A stretch of DNA of 49,312 bases, from the IMG/VR virus record IMGVR_UViG_3300009163_000054, positions 1 through 49,312 of that record; one strand, 5' to 3'. Source of the stretch: a virus. The notes beneath the pieces were generated by a model, which worked only from the letters and a program-made list of their open reading frames with translations, did no database searches and was not told the origin of the DNA. Shown here piece by piece: positions 14,997-21,789 of this stretch. Position numbers and translations under genes: made by a program. The number at the start of each line of letters is the position of its first letter. Position 1 is the stretch's first letter.

Positions 14997-15025
14997 TTTA
15001 CCTTTAAAGCCGAACAATGTATACT
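14997..15025 (+). promoter_or_regulatory. Promoter upstream of holin and endolysin
   Basis: TTTACC (14997-15002) and TATACT (15020-15025) are separated by 17 bp, with TG directly before the -10. A small hairpin ACACC/GGTGT (15034-15047) lies between the expected start and the AGGAGG ribosome binding site, and might slow holin translation (inference). Confidence 0.55.
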
Positions 15026-15061
15026 GGTAATTAACACCGATGGGTGTCAGGAGGATGATCA

Positions 15062-15259
15062 ATGTCTAGTTTATTGAATGAGAATAATAAAAAAATGTTA
15101 GCGTCTTATGCACGGTCTTGCGTTGGAGCAGGTCTTGCAGTTTACATGACAGGAAACACAAGTCCAAAAGATATCGCAACAGCAGCATTTGCTGGTTTAG
15201 TTCCAGTAATTATGCGATGGCTGAATCCAAACGATCCAGCTTTTGGTCGCGGCAAGTAA
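15062..15259 (+). CDS. Holin, r1t-like
   Basis: 65 aa. One or two weakly hydrophobic segments (SCVGAGLAVYM and IATAAFAGLVPVIM) end in RWLNPNDPAFGRGK. The conserved LNPxDPxFG ending is typical of the phage r1t holin family found widely in phages of Gram-positive hosts. Holins make membrane lesions that release endolysin and set lysis time. Directly followed by the endolysin gene. The ribosome binding site AGGAGG is 8-9 nt before the ATG, and the gene has its own promoter upstream. Confidence 0.8.
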   Translation: MSSLLNENNKKMLASYARSCVGAGLAVYMTGNTSPKDIATAAFAGLVPVIMRWLNPNDPAFGRGK

Positions 15260-15278
15260 TATTTAAGGAGGATACTAC

Positions 15279-16130
15279 ATGAATAAAAAAGTTGAATGGG
15301 ATATAATTGTTCCGGTAAAATTACCAATTAGTTTAAAAAATGTAGATCCTGGCAAGCTCCACGCATCGCTACTCCGTGATATTCCAAAGGGAGGTAAGTT
15401 GCATTACCTCGCTGCGGATGCATGGAATGCGATGGTGGACGCTGCTGAAAAAGATGGTATTGAATTAAAACCGACTTCTGCTGGCGATCTTTATAGAAGT
15501 TATGACGCTCAGAAATCTGCGTTTTTGCAAAGGTACCAATTGGAAGCAGTTGTTGGAACAAGTACAAAAACTTTTGAAGGCAAAACTTGGTATCTTAAAA
15601 AAGGTATGGCGATGCTCGCTACACCAGGCAAAAGTCAGCACAATCTCGGGTTGGCCATAGATATTCATTCTGCAAGTGAAAAGAAAAGATTAGATTGGCT
15701 TATTAAAAATGTTGTTAAGTTTGGATTTTCATGGGAAGTTGTTCCAAGTGAACCATGGCATATTCGCTATACAGAAGGTGATGCTGTACCTCAAGCTGTT
15801 AAAGATTGGGTTGCGCTCAACCCAAAATCAAGTAGCCCATTTGGGTCAGCTTCTGAGCAAAAAATTGCAGCAGAAGTTGCACAGAAAACTGCATCTAATT
15901 TGGATAAATCAGGTGTTGCTCCGGCTGCACTATCTGTGCTTTCATATCCAAATAAAGGAAAAGATGTTAAAAAATTACAAAATGCTTTAACTCAAAAGGG
16001 TTTCCCTGCTGGGTCTGATGGTGATTTTGGAAGGTTGACTGAAAGTATGGTTAAAAAATTTCAAGAAGCGAACCATCTTCCAGCCAACGGCATTGTTGAT
16101 GCTGAGACATGGGCGGCTTTGCTCTCTTAA
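15279..16130 (+). CDS. Endolysin: M15 D-Ala-D-Ala carboxypeptidase with peptidoglycan-binding domain
   Basis: 283 aa. The N-terminal half is a VanY-type M15 peptidase: SQHNLGLAIDIH (zinc ligands H121 and D128) and EPWHIRY (H161). The C-terminal 65 residues are a PG_binding_1 domain, VLSYPNKGKDVKKLQ...GDFGRLTESMVKKFQ...GIVDAETWAAL. Such proteins cleave peptide bonds in the peptidoglycan stem or cross-bridge. There is no signal peptide, so export via holin is expected. AAGGAGG lies 8 nt before the ATG. Its position after the holin supports a lysis role over a virion-associated role. Confidence 0.9.
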   Translation: MNKKVEWDIIVPVKLPISLKNVDPGKLHASLLRDIPKGGKLHYLAADAWNAMVDAAEKDGIELKPTSAGDLYRSYDAQKSAFLQRYQLEAVVGTSTKTFEGKTWYLKKGMAMLATPGKSQHNLGLAIDIHSASEKKRLDWLIKNVVKFGFSWEVVPSEPWHIRYTEGDAVPQAVKDWVALNPKSSSPFGSASEQKIAAEVAQKTASNLDKSGVAPAALSVLSYPNKGKDVKKLQNALTQKGFPAGSDGDFGRLTESMVKKFQEANHLPANGIVDAETWAALLS

Positions 16131-16162
16131 GTAATTTGATATAGAATTACATAGAGGTAAAC

Positions 16163-16495
16163 ATGGTCGCAGAGCGCAATATTGAAATTTATCAAGGTGA
16201 CACTTATGTTCATCAACTGTCTTTAAAAGATAGCGCTAATGCTGTTATAAATATTTCATCAAGGTCATATGCTGGTCAAATTAGGAAAAAGAAGTCCTCT
16301 GAGGCAATTACAGCAACATTTACATCTACAATAACAGATGGAGCGAATGGTGTTGTTGTGCTTAATTTAACGCCAAGTGTTACGGCAAATATAGCTTCTG
16401 GCTCTTATGTCTATGATTTTCAAGAAACCAATGGAGCTGTTGTTACAACCCTTTTAGCAGGGAATGTTGTTGTAACAGCTCAGGTGACAAGATAA
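16163..16495 (+). CDS. Tail or baseplate structural protein (BppU-N-like)
   Basis: 110 aa. IEIYQGDTYVHQLSLKDSA, then SYAGQIRKKKSSEA, then GVVVLNLTPSVTANIASGSY and YDFQETNG follow the pattern of small N-terminal baseplate domains (BppU-N-like) and stand-alone versions in many aquatic phages: an initial strand with Q-G-D, a charged segment, and a Y-x-Y-D strand. It heads a fibre cluster with TAATG coupling to the next gene. The ribosome binding site is GAGG. A -10-like TATAGA with TGA before it lies at 16137-16145. Confidence 0.65.
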   Translation: MVAERNIEIYQGDTYVHQLSLKDSANAVINISSRSYAGQIRKKKSSEAITATFTSTITDGANGVVVLNLTPSVTANIASGSYVYDFQETNGAVVTTLLAGNVVVTAQVTR

Positions 16496-16758
16496 TGGCT
16501 GATTTAACTACAGTCCAGATTTACGCAAACAATATTTCTAATGTTTCTCAAGTTACTAGCACTACTGTGTTAAGTCAAGTTACTAGCACTACTGTGTTAA
16601 GTCAAAGTAGTGGTACAATTAATTTAGCAAGTTTAAATCTAGCTACAACCGTTACTGATATTGCAAGAACTGGGGTAGTTGGGGTAAGTGCTTTGGCGGC
16701 TAGGGCGGATCACGTTCATAGTGCAGCTAATTTATTAATGGATGGGGGAAATTACTAA
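16495..16758 (+). CDS. Short fibre protein with tandem repeat
   Basis: 87 aa. It contains two exact tandem copies of QVTSTTVLS and ends GVSALAARADHVHSAANLL, a motif (ALAARADHVH) common near the start or shaft of phage fibres. It has no tip domain. Coupled by TAATG on both sides, it is probably a shaft or adaptor subunit of the following fibre, but this is inferred from position. Confidence 0.7.
   Translation: MADLTTVQIYANNISNVSQVTSTTVLSQVTSTTVLSQSSGTINLASLNLATTVTDIARTGVVGVSALAARADHVHSAANLLMDGGNY
16548..16601 (+). repeat. Exact 27-bp tandem duplication
   Basis: Two identical, in-frame 27-bp units beginning tcaagttactagcactac. Complete identity, including silent positions, indicates a recent duplication. 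Confidence 0.9.
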
Positions 16759-17825
16759 TGGCAAATACGTTAAGAATTAAAAGAAGGTCATCTGTTGGGT
16801 TAGCTGGTGCACCAACAAGTTTAGAGAATGCAGAGTTAGCTTTTAATGAAGCGGACAATATTCTTTATTATGGAACAGGAACTGGTGGAGCCGCAGGAAG
16901 TGCTACTTCTGTTATTGCTATTGCTGGTTATGGTGCATACACTACACTGGGCACATCTCAGACTATTACTGGGAATAAAACTTTTTCTGGGACAGTAATT
17001 GTCCCGACTCCTTCAGCAAATACTCATGCCGCAACGAAAGTATATGTAGACAATGCAATTAGTGGAGTAACTCTGGGGAATACCGCTGTTACGGCAGCCT
17101 CATATGGATCCGCAAGCACTGTTGCTACTTTTACTGTCCAAGCAGATGGGCGTTTGACTGCCGCAGCCAATTCAACAATTTCTATTACAGCAACACAAAT
17201 CAGTGACAAAGGAACAAACCTTGTGACTGGCTTAACAGGAACTGCTAATGAAATTACTGTGTCAAATTCAGGTGTCGGTGCAGTAACATTAAGTCTCCCA
17301 TCAAACGTAACTATTTCAAATAATTTAACGGTGACTGGTGATTTGACCGTTAGCGGAAATACAGTAACTCTTAATACATCAACTTTGACTGTTGAAGATA
17401 AAAATGTTGTTCTCGCAAATGTTGCGACACCCTCAGATATTACAGCGGATGGAGCTGGTATTACGATTAAAGGCGGAACAGACAAAACACTTAACTGGGT
17501 TGACGCAACTGATGCCTGGACATCTTCTGAGCATTTCAATATTGTTGCTGGTAAATCATTTTATATTGGCGGCTCAGCAGTTCTTTCTAACACAACTCTT
17601 GCTTCAAGTGTTGTTACATCAAGTCTTACTTCGGTTGGAACAATTGGTACAGGTGTATGGCAAGGTACTGCTATCGGTATTGCTTACGGTGGTACTGGCT
17701 CAACATCTGCCGGTAACGCAAGAACCGCATTAGGTCTTGCCATCGGCACAGATGTCCAAGCATTTAGTTCTTTCCTTTCCAATGTTGCTGCAAACAGTGC
17801 AACATACGATGGTGGAACTTTTTAA
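16758..17825 (+). CDS. Tail fibre protein with repeat shaft
   Basis: 355 aa. The N-terminus LRIKRRSSVGLAGAPTSLEN and ELAFNEADNILYYGTG is a fibre anchor also seen, more diverged, at 17838 and 7242. Then come GNKTFSGTV, ANTHAATKVYVDNAI, FTVQADGRLTAA, a beta-repeat block NLTVTGDLTVSGNTVTLNTS, TLTVEDKNVVLANV, and finally IAYGGTGSTSAGNARTALGL and GTDVQAFSSFL. These motifs recur in fibres and whisker-like appendages of aquatic phages. No enzymatic or glycine-rich tip is seen, so it may be a shaft fibre with a small terminal tip. Confidence 0.8.
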   Translation: MANTLRIKRRSSVGLAGAPTSLENAELAFNEADNILYYGTGTGGAAGSATSVIAIAGYGAYTTLGTSQTITGNKTFSGTVIVPTPSANTHAATKVYVDNAISGVTLGNTAVTAASYGSASTVATFTVQADGRLTAAANSTISITATQISDKGTNLVTGLTGTANEITVSNSGVGAVTLSLPSNVTISNNLTVTGDLTVSGNTVTLNTSTLTVEDKNVVLANVATPSDITADGAGITIKGGTDKTLNWVDATDAWTSSEHFNIVAGKSFYIGGSAVLSNTTLASSVVTSSLTSVGTIGTGVWQGTAIGIAYGGTGSTSAGNARTALGLAIGTDVQAFSSFLSNVAANSATYDGGTF

Positions 17826-17837
17826 TTAAGAGGCAAA

Positions 17838-18059
17838 ATGGCTAATGTTATTAAAATAAAAAATTCTGGTACTGCTTTAAGCGCTCCAGCGTCTTTGGAA
17901 TATGGTGAGATTGCTATTAACTATGCTGACCAAATCTTATTTTATAAAGATTCTAGCAACGCTATTGTTTCTTTTGACATTAGTGGCGGGGTGGGTGTTT
18001 CTGAATTAGATGTTCAGGTTAGCGACCTAGAAGTGTCTTTGGCGATGCAAACCTTCTAG
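17838..18059 (+). CDS. Short fibre-anchor protein
   Basis: 73 aa. IKIKNSGTALSAPASLEYGE and IAINYADQILFYKDS repeat the anchor module of the preceding fibre, but the protein ends after a short acidic helix (ELDVQVSDLEVSLAMQTF). Like the 67-aa gene at 7010 it is an anchor without shaft or tip. AGAGG precedes the ATG. The stop codon lies inside a terminator hairpin. Confidence 0.7.
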   Translation: MANVIKIKNSGTALSAPASLEYGEIAINYADQILFYKDSSNAIVSFDISGGVGVSELDVQVSDLEVSLAMQTF

Positions 18060-18076
18060 GGCTTAGAAGGCGTTTT
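18052..18076 (+). terminator. Rho-independent terminator at end of second fibre cluster
   Basis: CCTTCTA (18052-18058) pairs perfectly with TAGAAGG (18064-18070) across GGGCT, followed by CGTTTT. It overlaps the stop codon of the preceding gene and is followed within a few bases by an extended -10 promoter element. Confidence 0.8.
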
Positions 18077-18077
18077 C

Positions 18078-18086
18078 TGTTATAAT
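18078..18086 (+). promoter_or_regulatory. Extended -10 promoter of neck and tail operon
   Basis: TGTTATAAT is a perfect extended -10 (TG, one base, TATAAT). It ends 9 nt before the ATG of the adaptor gene, and there is no ribosome binding site in that space, so the mRNA is probably leaderless or nearly so. Confidence 0.65.
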
Positions 18087-18095
18087 TAATATACT

Positions 18096-19022
18096 ATGGA
18101 CGATGTAAAAATTAATACAAGCAAAACGCTTACTTTGACATTGCCTAGCGATCCCACGTCAAATGTTGTCTCTACTAGCCTTTATCACGAATTTGGTTCA
18201 CTTGTTAGCGGCCCAACTAATGCAACAAGGACTGGCACTGGGGTTTATACAATCACATACGGTCAACAGGCTTCAGGCATTTACACGCTTAACTCAGCAG
18301 GCAGACACCGAGCTGATTTTACTTATACGGTAAGCGGTACATCTTACACCCAATCTCAATACATAAATGTATACACCCCTTACTGCGATATAGATACATT
18401 TTTTGAGGATCATTCTGAGTTGGAGGATGAATTTTATGATAAATTTGATTCTTACGAAAAAAGAGTTAGGAATATAATTAATACTTTTTGTGGGCAATCA
18501 TTTGAATTTTATTCAAATAAATATTTTATTTTAAATGGAAATAATAAAAGCACATTGCCTATGCCTTTGCCAATAGTAAATCTCCGTTCAGTAACAATGA
18601 ATGTCGGTGATGAAGATGAAACATTGATGCATGATTCAACAAATGCTTCAATTAATAATATTGAAAAATCAAGAGAACCGTTTAACTTTCAATCAGCCAA
18701 CTGGATTCAATTTAGAAATTCTTATTTAGATAGTGTTCAGGTGGTTATTGTTGGTAACAAATTTAATTCTTCAGATGACTATAAAGTTGTAGGCGATTTT
18801 GGTTGGCAATTTGTTCCAAACAATATTGAACAAGCAGCGGATCTGCTTTTAACTGACATGATGACTGGAGACTCGGAATACAGAAGGCACGGGATGAAGA
18901 GTGTAGACATGGATATTATCAAGTATGAAACGAAAGATTCATTTTATGAATCAACCGGCAATATTGATGCAGATATCTTGCTCATGGATTATACAATTTT
19001 CATTATGGATTATGTGGTCTAA
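18096..19022 (+). CDS. Head-tail adaptor (connector) protein
   Basis: 308 aa. The first about 90 residues are a beta-rich domain. The rest matches phage head-tail connectors by pattern: CDIDTFFEDHSELEDEF, a helix KRVRNIINTFCGQSFEFY, PLPIVNLRSV, then GDFGWQFVPNNIEQAADLL, the (F/Y)G...VP..I..A helix motif of HK97 gp6/SPP1 gp15-like adaptors, which bind beneath the portal. It is the first gene of the neck series (adaptor, stopper, gp10-like, terminator). It starts 9 nt after an extended -10. The extra N-terminal beta domain is unusual for the family and might be exposed on the neck. Confidence 0.7.
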   Translation: MDDVKINTSKTLTLTLPSDPTSNVVSTSLYHEFGSLVSGPTNATRTGTGVYTITYGQQASGIYTLNSAGRHRADFTYTVSGTSYTQSQYINVYTPYCDIDTFFEDHSELEDEFYDKFDSYEKRVRNIINTFCGQSFEFYSNKYFILNGNNKSTLPMPLPIVNLRSVTMNVGDEDETLMHDSTNASINNIEKSREPFNFQSANWIQFRNSYLDSVQVVIVGNKFNSSDDYKVVGDFGWQFVPNNIEQAADLLLTDMMTGDSEYRRHGMKSVDMDIIKYETKDSFYESTGNIDADILLMDYTIFIMDYVV

Positions 19023-19024
19023 TA

Positions 19025-19414
19025 ATGTCTCAAGGCACATATTTTCGTTTTACTCATAACGGGGTTGTCTATACCAAGACTATTACAACAAATGCTGCTG
19101 GTCAAAAATACCCAACATTTACTAGTGCTGGTGTAATTTATTTCCAATTCCAAACACCCACTCTTTCTTCAACTGGCGGGGAAAAGAGGATTGCTCCATA
19201 CAACGAGAACATATCTTATTATGAGGCCATAGTCCCATTAAAATATGATGCTTATATGATTTTTGCCAATAGAATTGGTTTGGTTAAAGACAGATACGGG
19301 ACAGCAATTACTTCTGATGTTTATGAAATTATTGGTATACAGCCTAAATTTTCTTTTTCGGGCAAAAAACATCATAATCTTATTATGCTGAAAAGAGTTG
19401 TGGAGCCGCAATGA
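19025..19414 (+). CDS. Head-tail stopper (head closure) protein
   Basis: 129 aa. A beta-rich protein ending DVYEIIGIQPKFSFSGKKHH and NLIMLKRVVEPQ. That strand pattern, together with its place directly after the adaptor, fits SPP1 gp16/HK97-type stoppers that close the capsid exit. Short spacing after the adaptor without a ribosome binding site suggests coupling. The stop overlaps the next start (ATGA). Assignment rests largely on gene order. Confidence 0.6.
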   Translation: MSQGTYFRFTHNGVVYTKTITTNAAGQKYPTFTSAGVIYFQFQTPTLSSTGGEKRIAPYNENISYYEAIVPLKYDAYMIFANRIGLVKDRYGTAITSDVYEIIGIQPKFSFSGKKHHNLIMLKRVVEPQ

Positions 19415-19695
19415 TAAGTATTAAAGTTATAAACAATTTAAAAAATACAATTGATAAGTTAAATAGATTACAACTTGATCAACAGACAGCTATGGCTGAA
19501 GCAGCTTCGGCAACTGCACTAAAATTGCAAGAAATAAACCCCGAGTACGCGGTAGTAAACGTGGAAACAAACGGCGATACTTTTGTTATCACCGCCAACC
19601 ACATTGGTTATACTGATGAAATAAACAATGACGCTAAAGAATTTTTTAAAGAAACTTTTAGGGAATCATTTGTAAATTTAGCTGGGGGTAGATAA
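19411..19695 (+). CDS. HK97 gp10-like neck/tail completion protein
   Basis: 94 aa. An N-terminal helix (IKVINNLKNTIDKLNRLQ) is followed by a helix rich in Ala and Lys and a strand pair VVNVETNGDTFVITAN. This size and layout, between stopper and tail terminator, match the short gp10-like proteins of siphovirus necks. There is no catalytic motif. It overlaps the stopper by ATGA and the next gene by TAATG. Confidence 0.55.
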   Translation: MISIKVINNLKNTIDKLNRLQLDQQTAMAEAASATALKLQEINPEYAVVNVETNGDTFVITANHIGYTDEINNDAKEFFKETFRESFVNLAGGR

Positions 19696-20111
19696 TGGGT
19701 ATTAGTGTATACGATGTTAATACAAGGCTGATAGGAGATGCAACATTAATATCTTTGGCGGGAAAAACTATGAGTTTCTTTCCAGTCATCGCTACCAATA
19801 GTGAAGCTGCCCCATTTGTCACTTACCTGTACCAGCCCCGAGTTCCCGATGTTGAACAATATTGGCTTAGGTGCGATTATATTAGGTATTCTATTTTTGA
19901 CACAGACGCATCAAGGCTTTTTGCTATATCTGAAAGAATTATAAATTTATTATCAATAGGTGATCAGATCGCTAAAAGTGGGGGGATTTTACCATCTGAG
20001 GTTAGGTCTTTATCTTCTTATATGGTTGGGTCCAGCCTGGCTGCCCCAATAGAGAAAGAAGGCTGGTACAGGATGAACCTTGATTTTAAAATTAAGAATG
20101 TTGATTATTAG
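19695..20111 (+). CDS. Tail terminator protein
   Basis: 138 aa. The pattern of an N-terminal helix (YDVNTRLIGDATLISLAG), PFVTYLYQPRVPDVEQYWLR, YIRYSIFDTDASRLFAISER and a final strand EGWYRMNLDFKIKNVDY is that of siphovirus tail terminators (lambda gpU/HK97 gp10-neighbour types) that cap the tail tube. It precedes the major tail protein, as expected. It is followed at once by an extended -10 element. Identification is from pattern and gene order. Confidence 0.65.
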   Translation: MGISVYDVNTRLIGDATLISLAGKTMSFFPVIATNSEAAPFVTYLYQPRVPDVEQYWLRCDYIRYSIFDTDASRLFAISERIINLLSIGDQIAKSGGILPSEVRSLSSYMVGSSLAAPIEKEGWYRMNLDFKIKNVDY

Positions 20112-20113
20112 TG

Positions 20114-20161
20114 TGATATACTGGGTACTGCACTTAGGTGCCTAGTAGATTGTGTTATAAT
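20114..20161 (+). promoter_or_regulatory. Two extended -10 elements between tail terminator and major tail genes
   Basis: TGATATACT (20114-20122) lies just after the terminator stop codon, and TGTTATAAT (20153-20161) ends 5 nt before the ATG at 20167. Both have the TG-N extension. A small imperfect inverted repeat, GCAC/GTGC, lies between them. The second would give a leaderless mRNA. Confidence 0.6.
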
Positions 20162-20166
20162 AAAAT

Positions 20167-20361
20167 ATGGTATACACTACAATTACATACATCGGAAAAG
20201 AACCAGGCTTCGTGGTGAAGATCTCAGGCAAGGTATACGATTTTGAATGGATGAAGGGTTTAGGTATTGGCAAACGTGAAAACGAGGTCAATATTGATGA
20301 TTCAAAGAAGATCGCGCAATGGCGCGATAAAAAAGGTCGGAAGATATTCCGACTAGATTAA
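20167..20361 (+). CDS. Small basic protein of unknown function in tail operon
   Basis: 64 aa. It contains VYTTITYIGKEPGFVVKISG, then a mixed charged region with KKIAQWRDKKGRKIFRLD, giving a basic C-terminus. I do not recognise the family. It has its own strong -10 element directly upstream and no ribosome binding site. It sits 16 nt before the major tail protein gene. It may be a tail-tube-associated factor or an inserted moron-like gene; the sequence does not decide. Confidence 0.65.
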   Translation: MVYTTITYIGKEPGFVVKISGKVYDFEWMKGLGIGKRENEVNIDDSKKIAQWRDKKGRKIFRLD

Positions 20362-20377
20362 ATCAGGAGGATTTAAA

Positions 20378-20944
20378 ATGGCAGTAACAGTAGCAAATAT
20401 TGTTGTTGGTGAAGCTACAATTCAGCTTGGCACTAACGCAAATGCAACAACAATCACAGCAATGAATTCGTTTGCAGATATTGGTGCAACAACAAACGGT
20501 GTTGAAATTTCGTGGGAACCAGACATTGTTGACATTGAAGTAGATCAGTTTGGCGATGCAGCTAAGTTGATTCAATCAAAAGTTAAGGTTATGTTGAAGA
20601 CAACCCTTGCAGAAGGAACTTTGACTAACTTGACAACAGCTTGGAACTATGACACAGATGACATCGTAACATCACAAGATGGTGCAAGTACTAAAACTTT
20701 TAATTTCGGAACACAATCAGTGTACCCAAATGAGAAGGGTATTCTTGTAACAGGTTCAGCACCTGGCTCAAATGCAACAGCAATCAAGACTCGTAAGTTT
20801 TATGCAAAACGTGCGGTTTCAATGGAATCTTCAATGATCTCAATGAAGCGTGCAGAAGCAACAATGTTTACGGTAGGTTTCCGGATTCTTCCAACCATTG
20901 CAGACAGTGGTTACGAATACGGCAAGATTATTGACGCAATCTAA
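20378..20944 (+). CDS. Major tail (tube) protein
   Basis: 188 aa. It begins VTVANIVVGEATIQLGTN, followed by TNGVEISWEPDIVDIEVDQFG, a typical major tail protein segment (V-E-I-x-W-x-P-D-x-x-D-I-E-V-D-Q), and later KVKVMLKTTLAEGTLTNL and TIADSGYEYGKI. These proteins form hexameric rings stacked into the tail tube. The ribosome binding site AGGAGG is one of the best in the window (7 nt spacing). It is followed by a strong terminator, as is usual for this highly expressed gene. Position between tail terminator and chaperones agrees. Confidence 0.85.
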   Translation: MAVTVANIVVGEATIQLGTNANATTITAMNSFADIGATTNGVEISWEPDIVDIEVDQFGDAAKLIQSKVKVMLKTTLAEGTLTNLTTAWNYDTDDIVTSQDGASTKTFNFGTQSVYPNEKGILVTGSAPGSNATAIKTRKFYAKRAVSMESSMISMKRAEATMFTVGFRILPTIADSGYEYGKIIDAI

Positions 20945-20976
20945 TATCTAATAAAAAATATAGTTTGTAAGGCTTG

Positions 20977-21022
20977 AAGCCCCTACCTAAGATGTGATAC
21001 ACTTATTAGGAAGGGGCTTTTT
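20977..21022 (+). terminator. Terminator after major tail gene with embedded -10 element
   Basis: AAGCCCC (20977-20983) pairs with GGGGCTT (21013-21019). After a short internal loop, CCTAA (20986-20990) pairs with TTAGG (21006-21010). TTTTT ends at 21022. The 15-nt loop contains TGATACACT (20995-21003), an extended -10-like sequence that could start the transcript of the tail chaperone genes. Confidence 0.75.
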
Positions 21023-21047
21023 GCTTCCTCCCAAACAAAAGGAACAG

Positions 21048-21362
21048 GTGATTAAATTGAGCGATAAGAACAAAGACATTACTGCAGGAACTTCAATTGT
21101 TTTTGCTGATGGAGTAACTAGAGTTATTAAACCATTAACAATCAGACATCTTCGTAATTTCATGAAGGCTGTTAAGAATCTTAAGGGTGAAGACAATCTT
21201 TCTGATGAAGATATTGACATCATGGTTGAAGCAGCCGGTATTGCATTGGCAACTGTTGACCCTGAATTGTCAAAAGACAAAGATAAGTTAGAAGATGTTT
21301 TGGACCTAAGATCATTTGGTGAGCTCATGTCCGCAGCAATGGGTTCAGACCCTTCCTTCTAA
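21048..21362 (+). CDS. Tail assembly chaperone (short form, G-like)
   Basis: About 104 aa from a GTG at 21048 (AAAAGGA 5 nt before); TTG at 21057 is an alternative. A GTG at 20994 lies inside the terminator loop and is rejected. VFADGVTRVIKPLTIRHLRN, then NFMKAVKNLKGED and a helical acidic C-terminus fit siphovirus tail assembly chaperones that coat the tape measure protein. The gene lies directly upstream of the tape measure gene. The -1 frame is open beyond its stop, indicating a programmed frameshift that makes a longer GT-like form. Confidence 0.8.
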   Translation: MIKLSDKNKDITAGTSIVFADGVTRVIKPLTIRHLRNFMKAVKNLKGEDNLSDEDIDIMVEAAGIALATVDPELSKDKDKLEDVLDLRSFGELMSAAMGSDPSF

Positions 21363-21739
21363 GCGAGGATGGTTCTTCTCCGAGCGAACCGTTAGCTTGG
21401 CAAGATATACCACTCCTCAAGTATGAATCAGAAATTTTTGTAAAATCAGGTGCTTGGATTAATTTTGAAGAATTAGAATGTTCATTGACTTTAAATGAAT
21501 TATTCTTGCTCTATCGTGCTTGTGCTAATGAAACTTCTGTTGCGTTAAAAGTTGCTGCTGCCGCACAAGGCGGTGATGTTGACTTTGATGACGATTGGTA
21601 TGACCCCGCGCCTCCTATTCCTAAAGCTCCTGCTTCAGCAATGGAGATGAAATCTAAAGGTATTTCTGGGTTTGGTATGGGCATGACTACTGAAAACGAC
21701 AGAAGGGAGGCTTTCCCCGAGATGTATGCTAATGAGTAA
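21323..21739 (+). CDS. Tail assembly chaperone, frameshifted C-terminal part (GT-like)
   Basis: This frame, -1 relative to the chaperone gene, is open from just after a TGA at 21320-21322 to 21739. It has no ATG or GTG anywhere before a TTG at 21485. The translated part upstream of that TTG (SEPLAWQDIPLLKYESEIF and WINFEELECSLTLNELFLLY) looks like genuine chaperone sequence, so entry by ribosomal frameshift within 21323-21362 is the best explanation. No canonical slippery heptamer is present; CCCTTCC (21350-21356) and GGGTTCA (21341-21347) are the closest. The fused protein would be about 235 aa. Confidence 0.75.
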   Translation, partial: AHVRSNGFRPFLLSEDGSSPSEPLAWQDIPLLKYESEIFVKSGAWINFEELECSLTLNELFLLYRACANETSVALKVAAAAQGGDVDFDDDWYDPAPPIPKAPASAMEMKSKGISGFGMGMTTENDRREAFPEMYANE

Positions 21740-21746
21740 TTACTTA

Positions 21747-21775
21747 TTGCTTAAATCACTCTATTGTGCGATAAT
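21747..21775 (+). promoter_or_regulatory. Promoter of tape measure gene
   Basis: TTGCTT (21747-21752) and GATAAT (21770-21775) are 17 bp apart, with an extended TGC before the -10. The predicted start (about 21782) is only a few bases before the ATG at 21790. No ribosome binding site is present, so the giant mRNA may be leaderless. Confidence 0.6.
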
Positions 21776-21789
21776 TTATATTGCAAACT

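Noticed and set aside
20994-21047. GTG at 20994 as start of the tail chaperone
   Set aside because: It lies in the loop of the terminator and the extra residues look unlike chaperone sequence; GTG 21048 with AAAAGGA is better.
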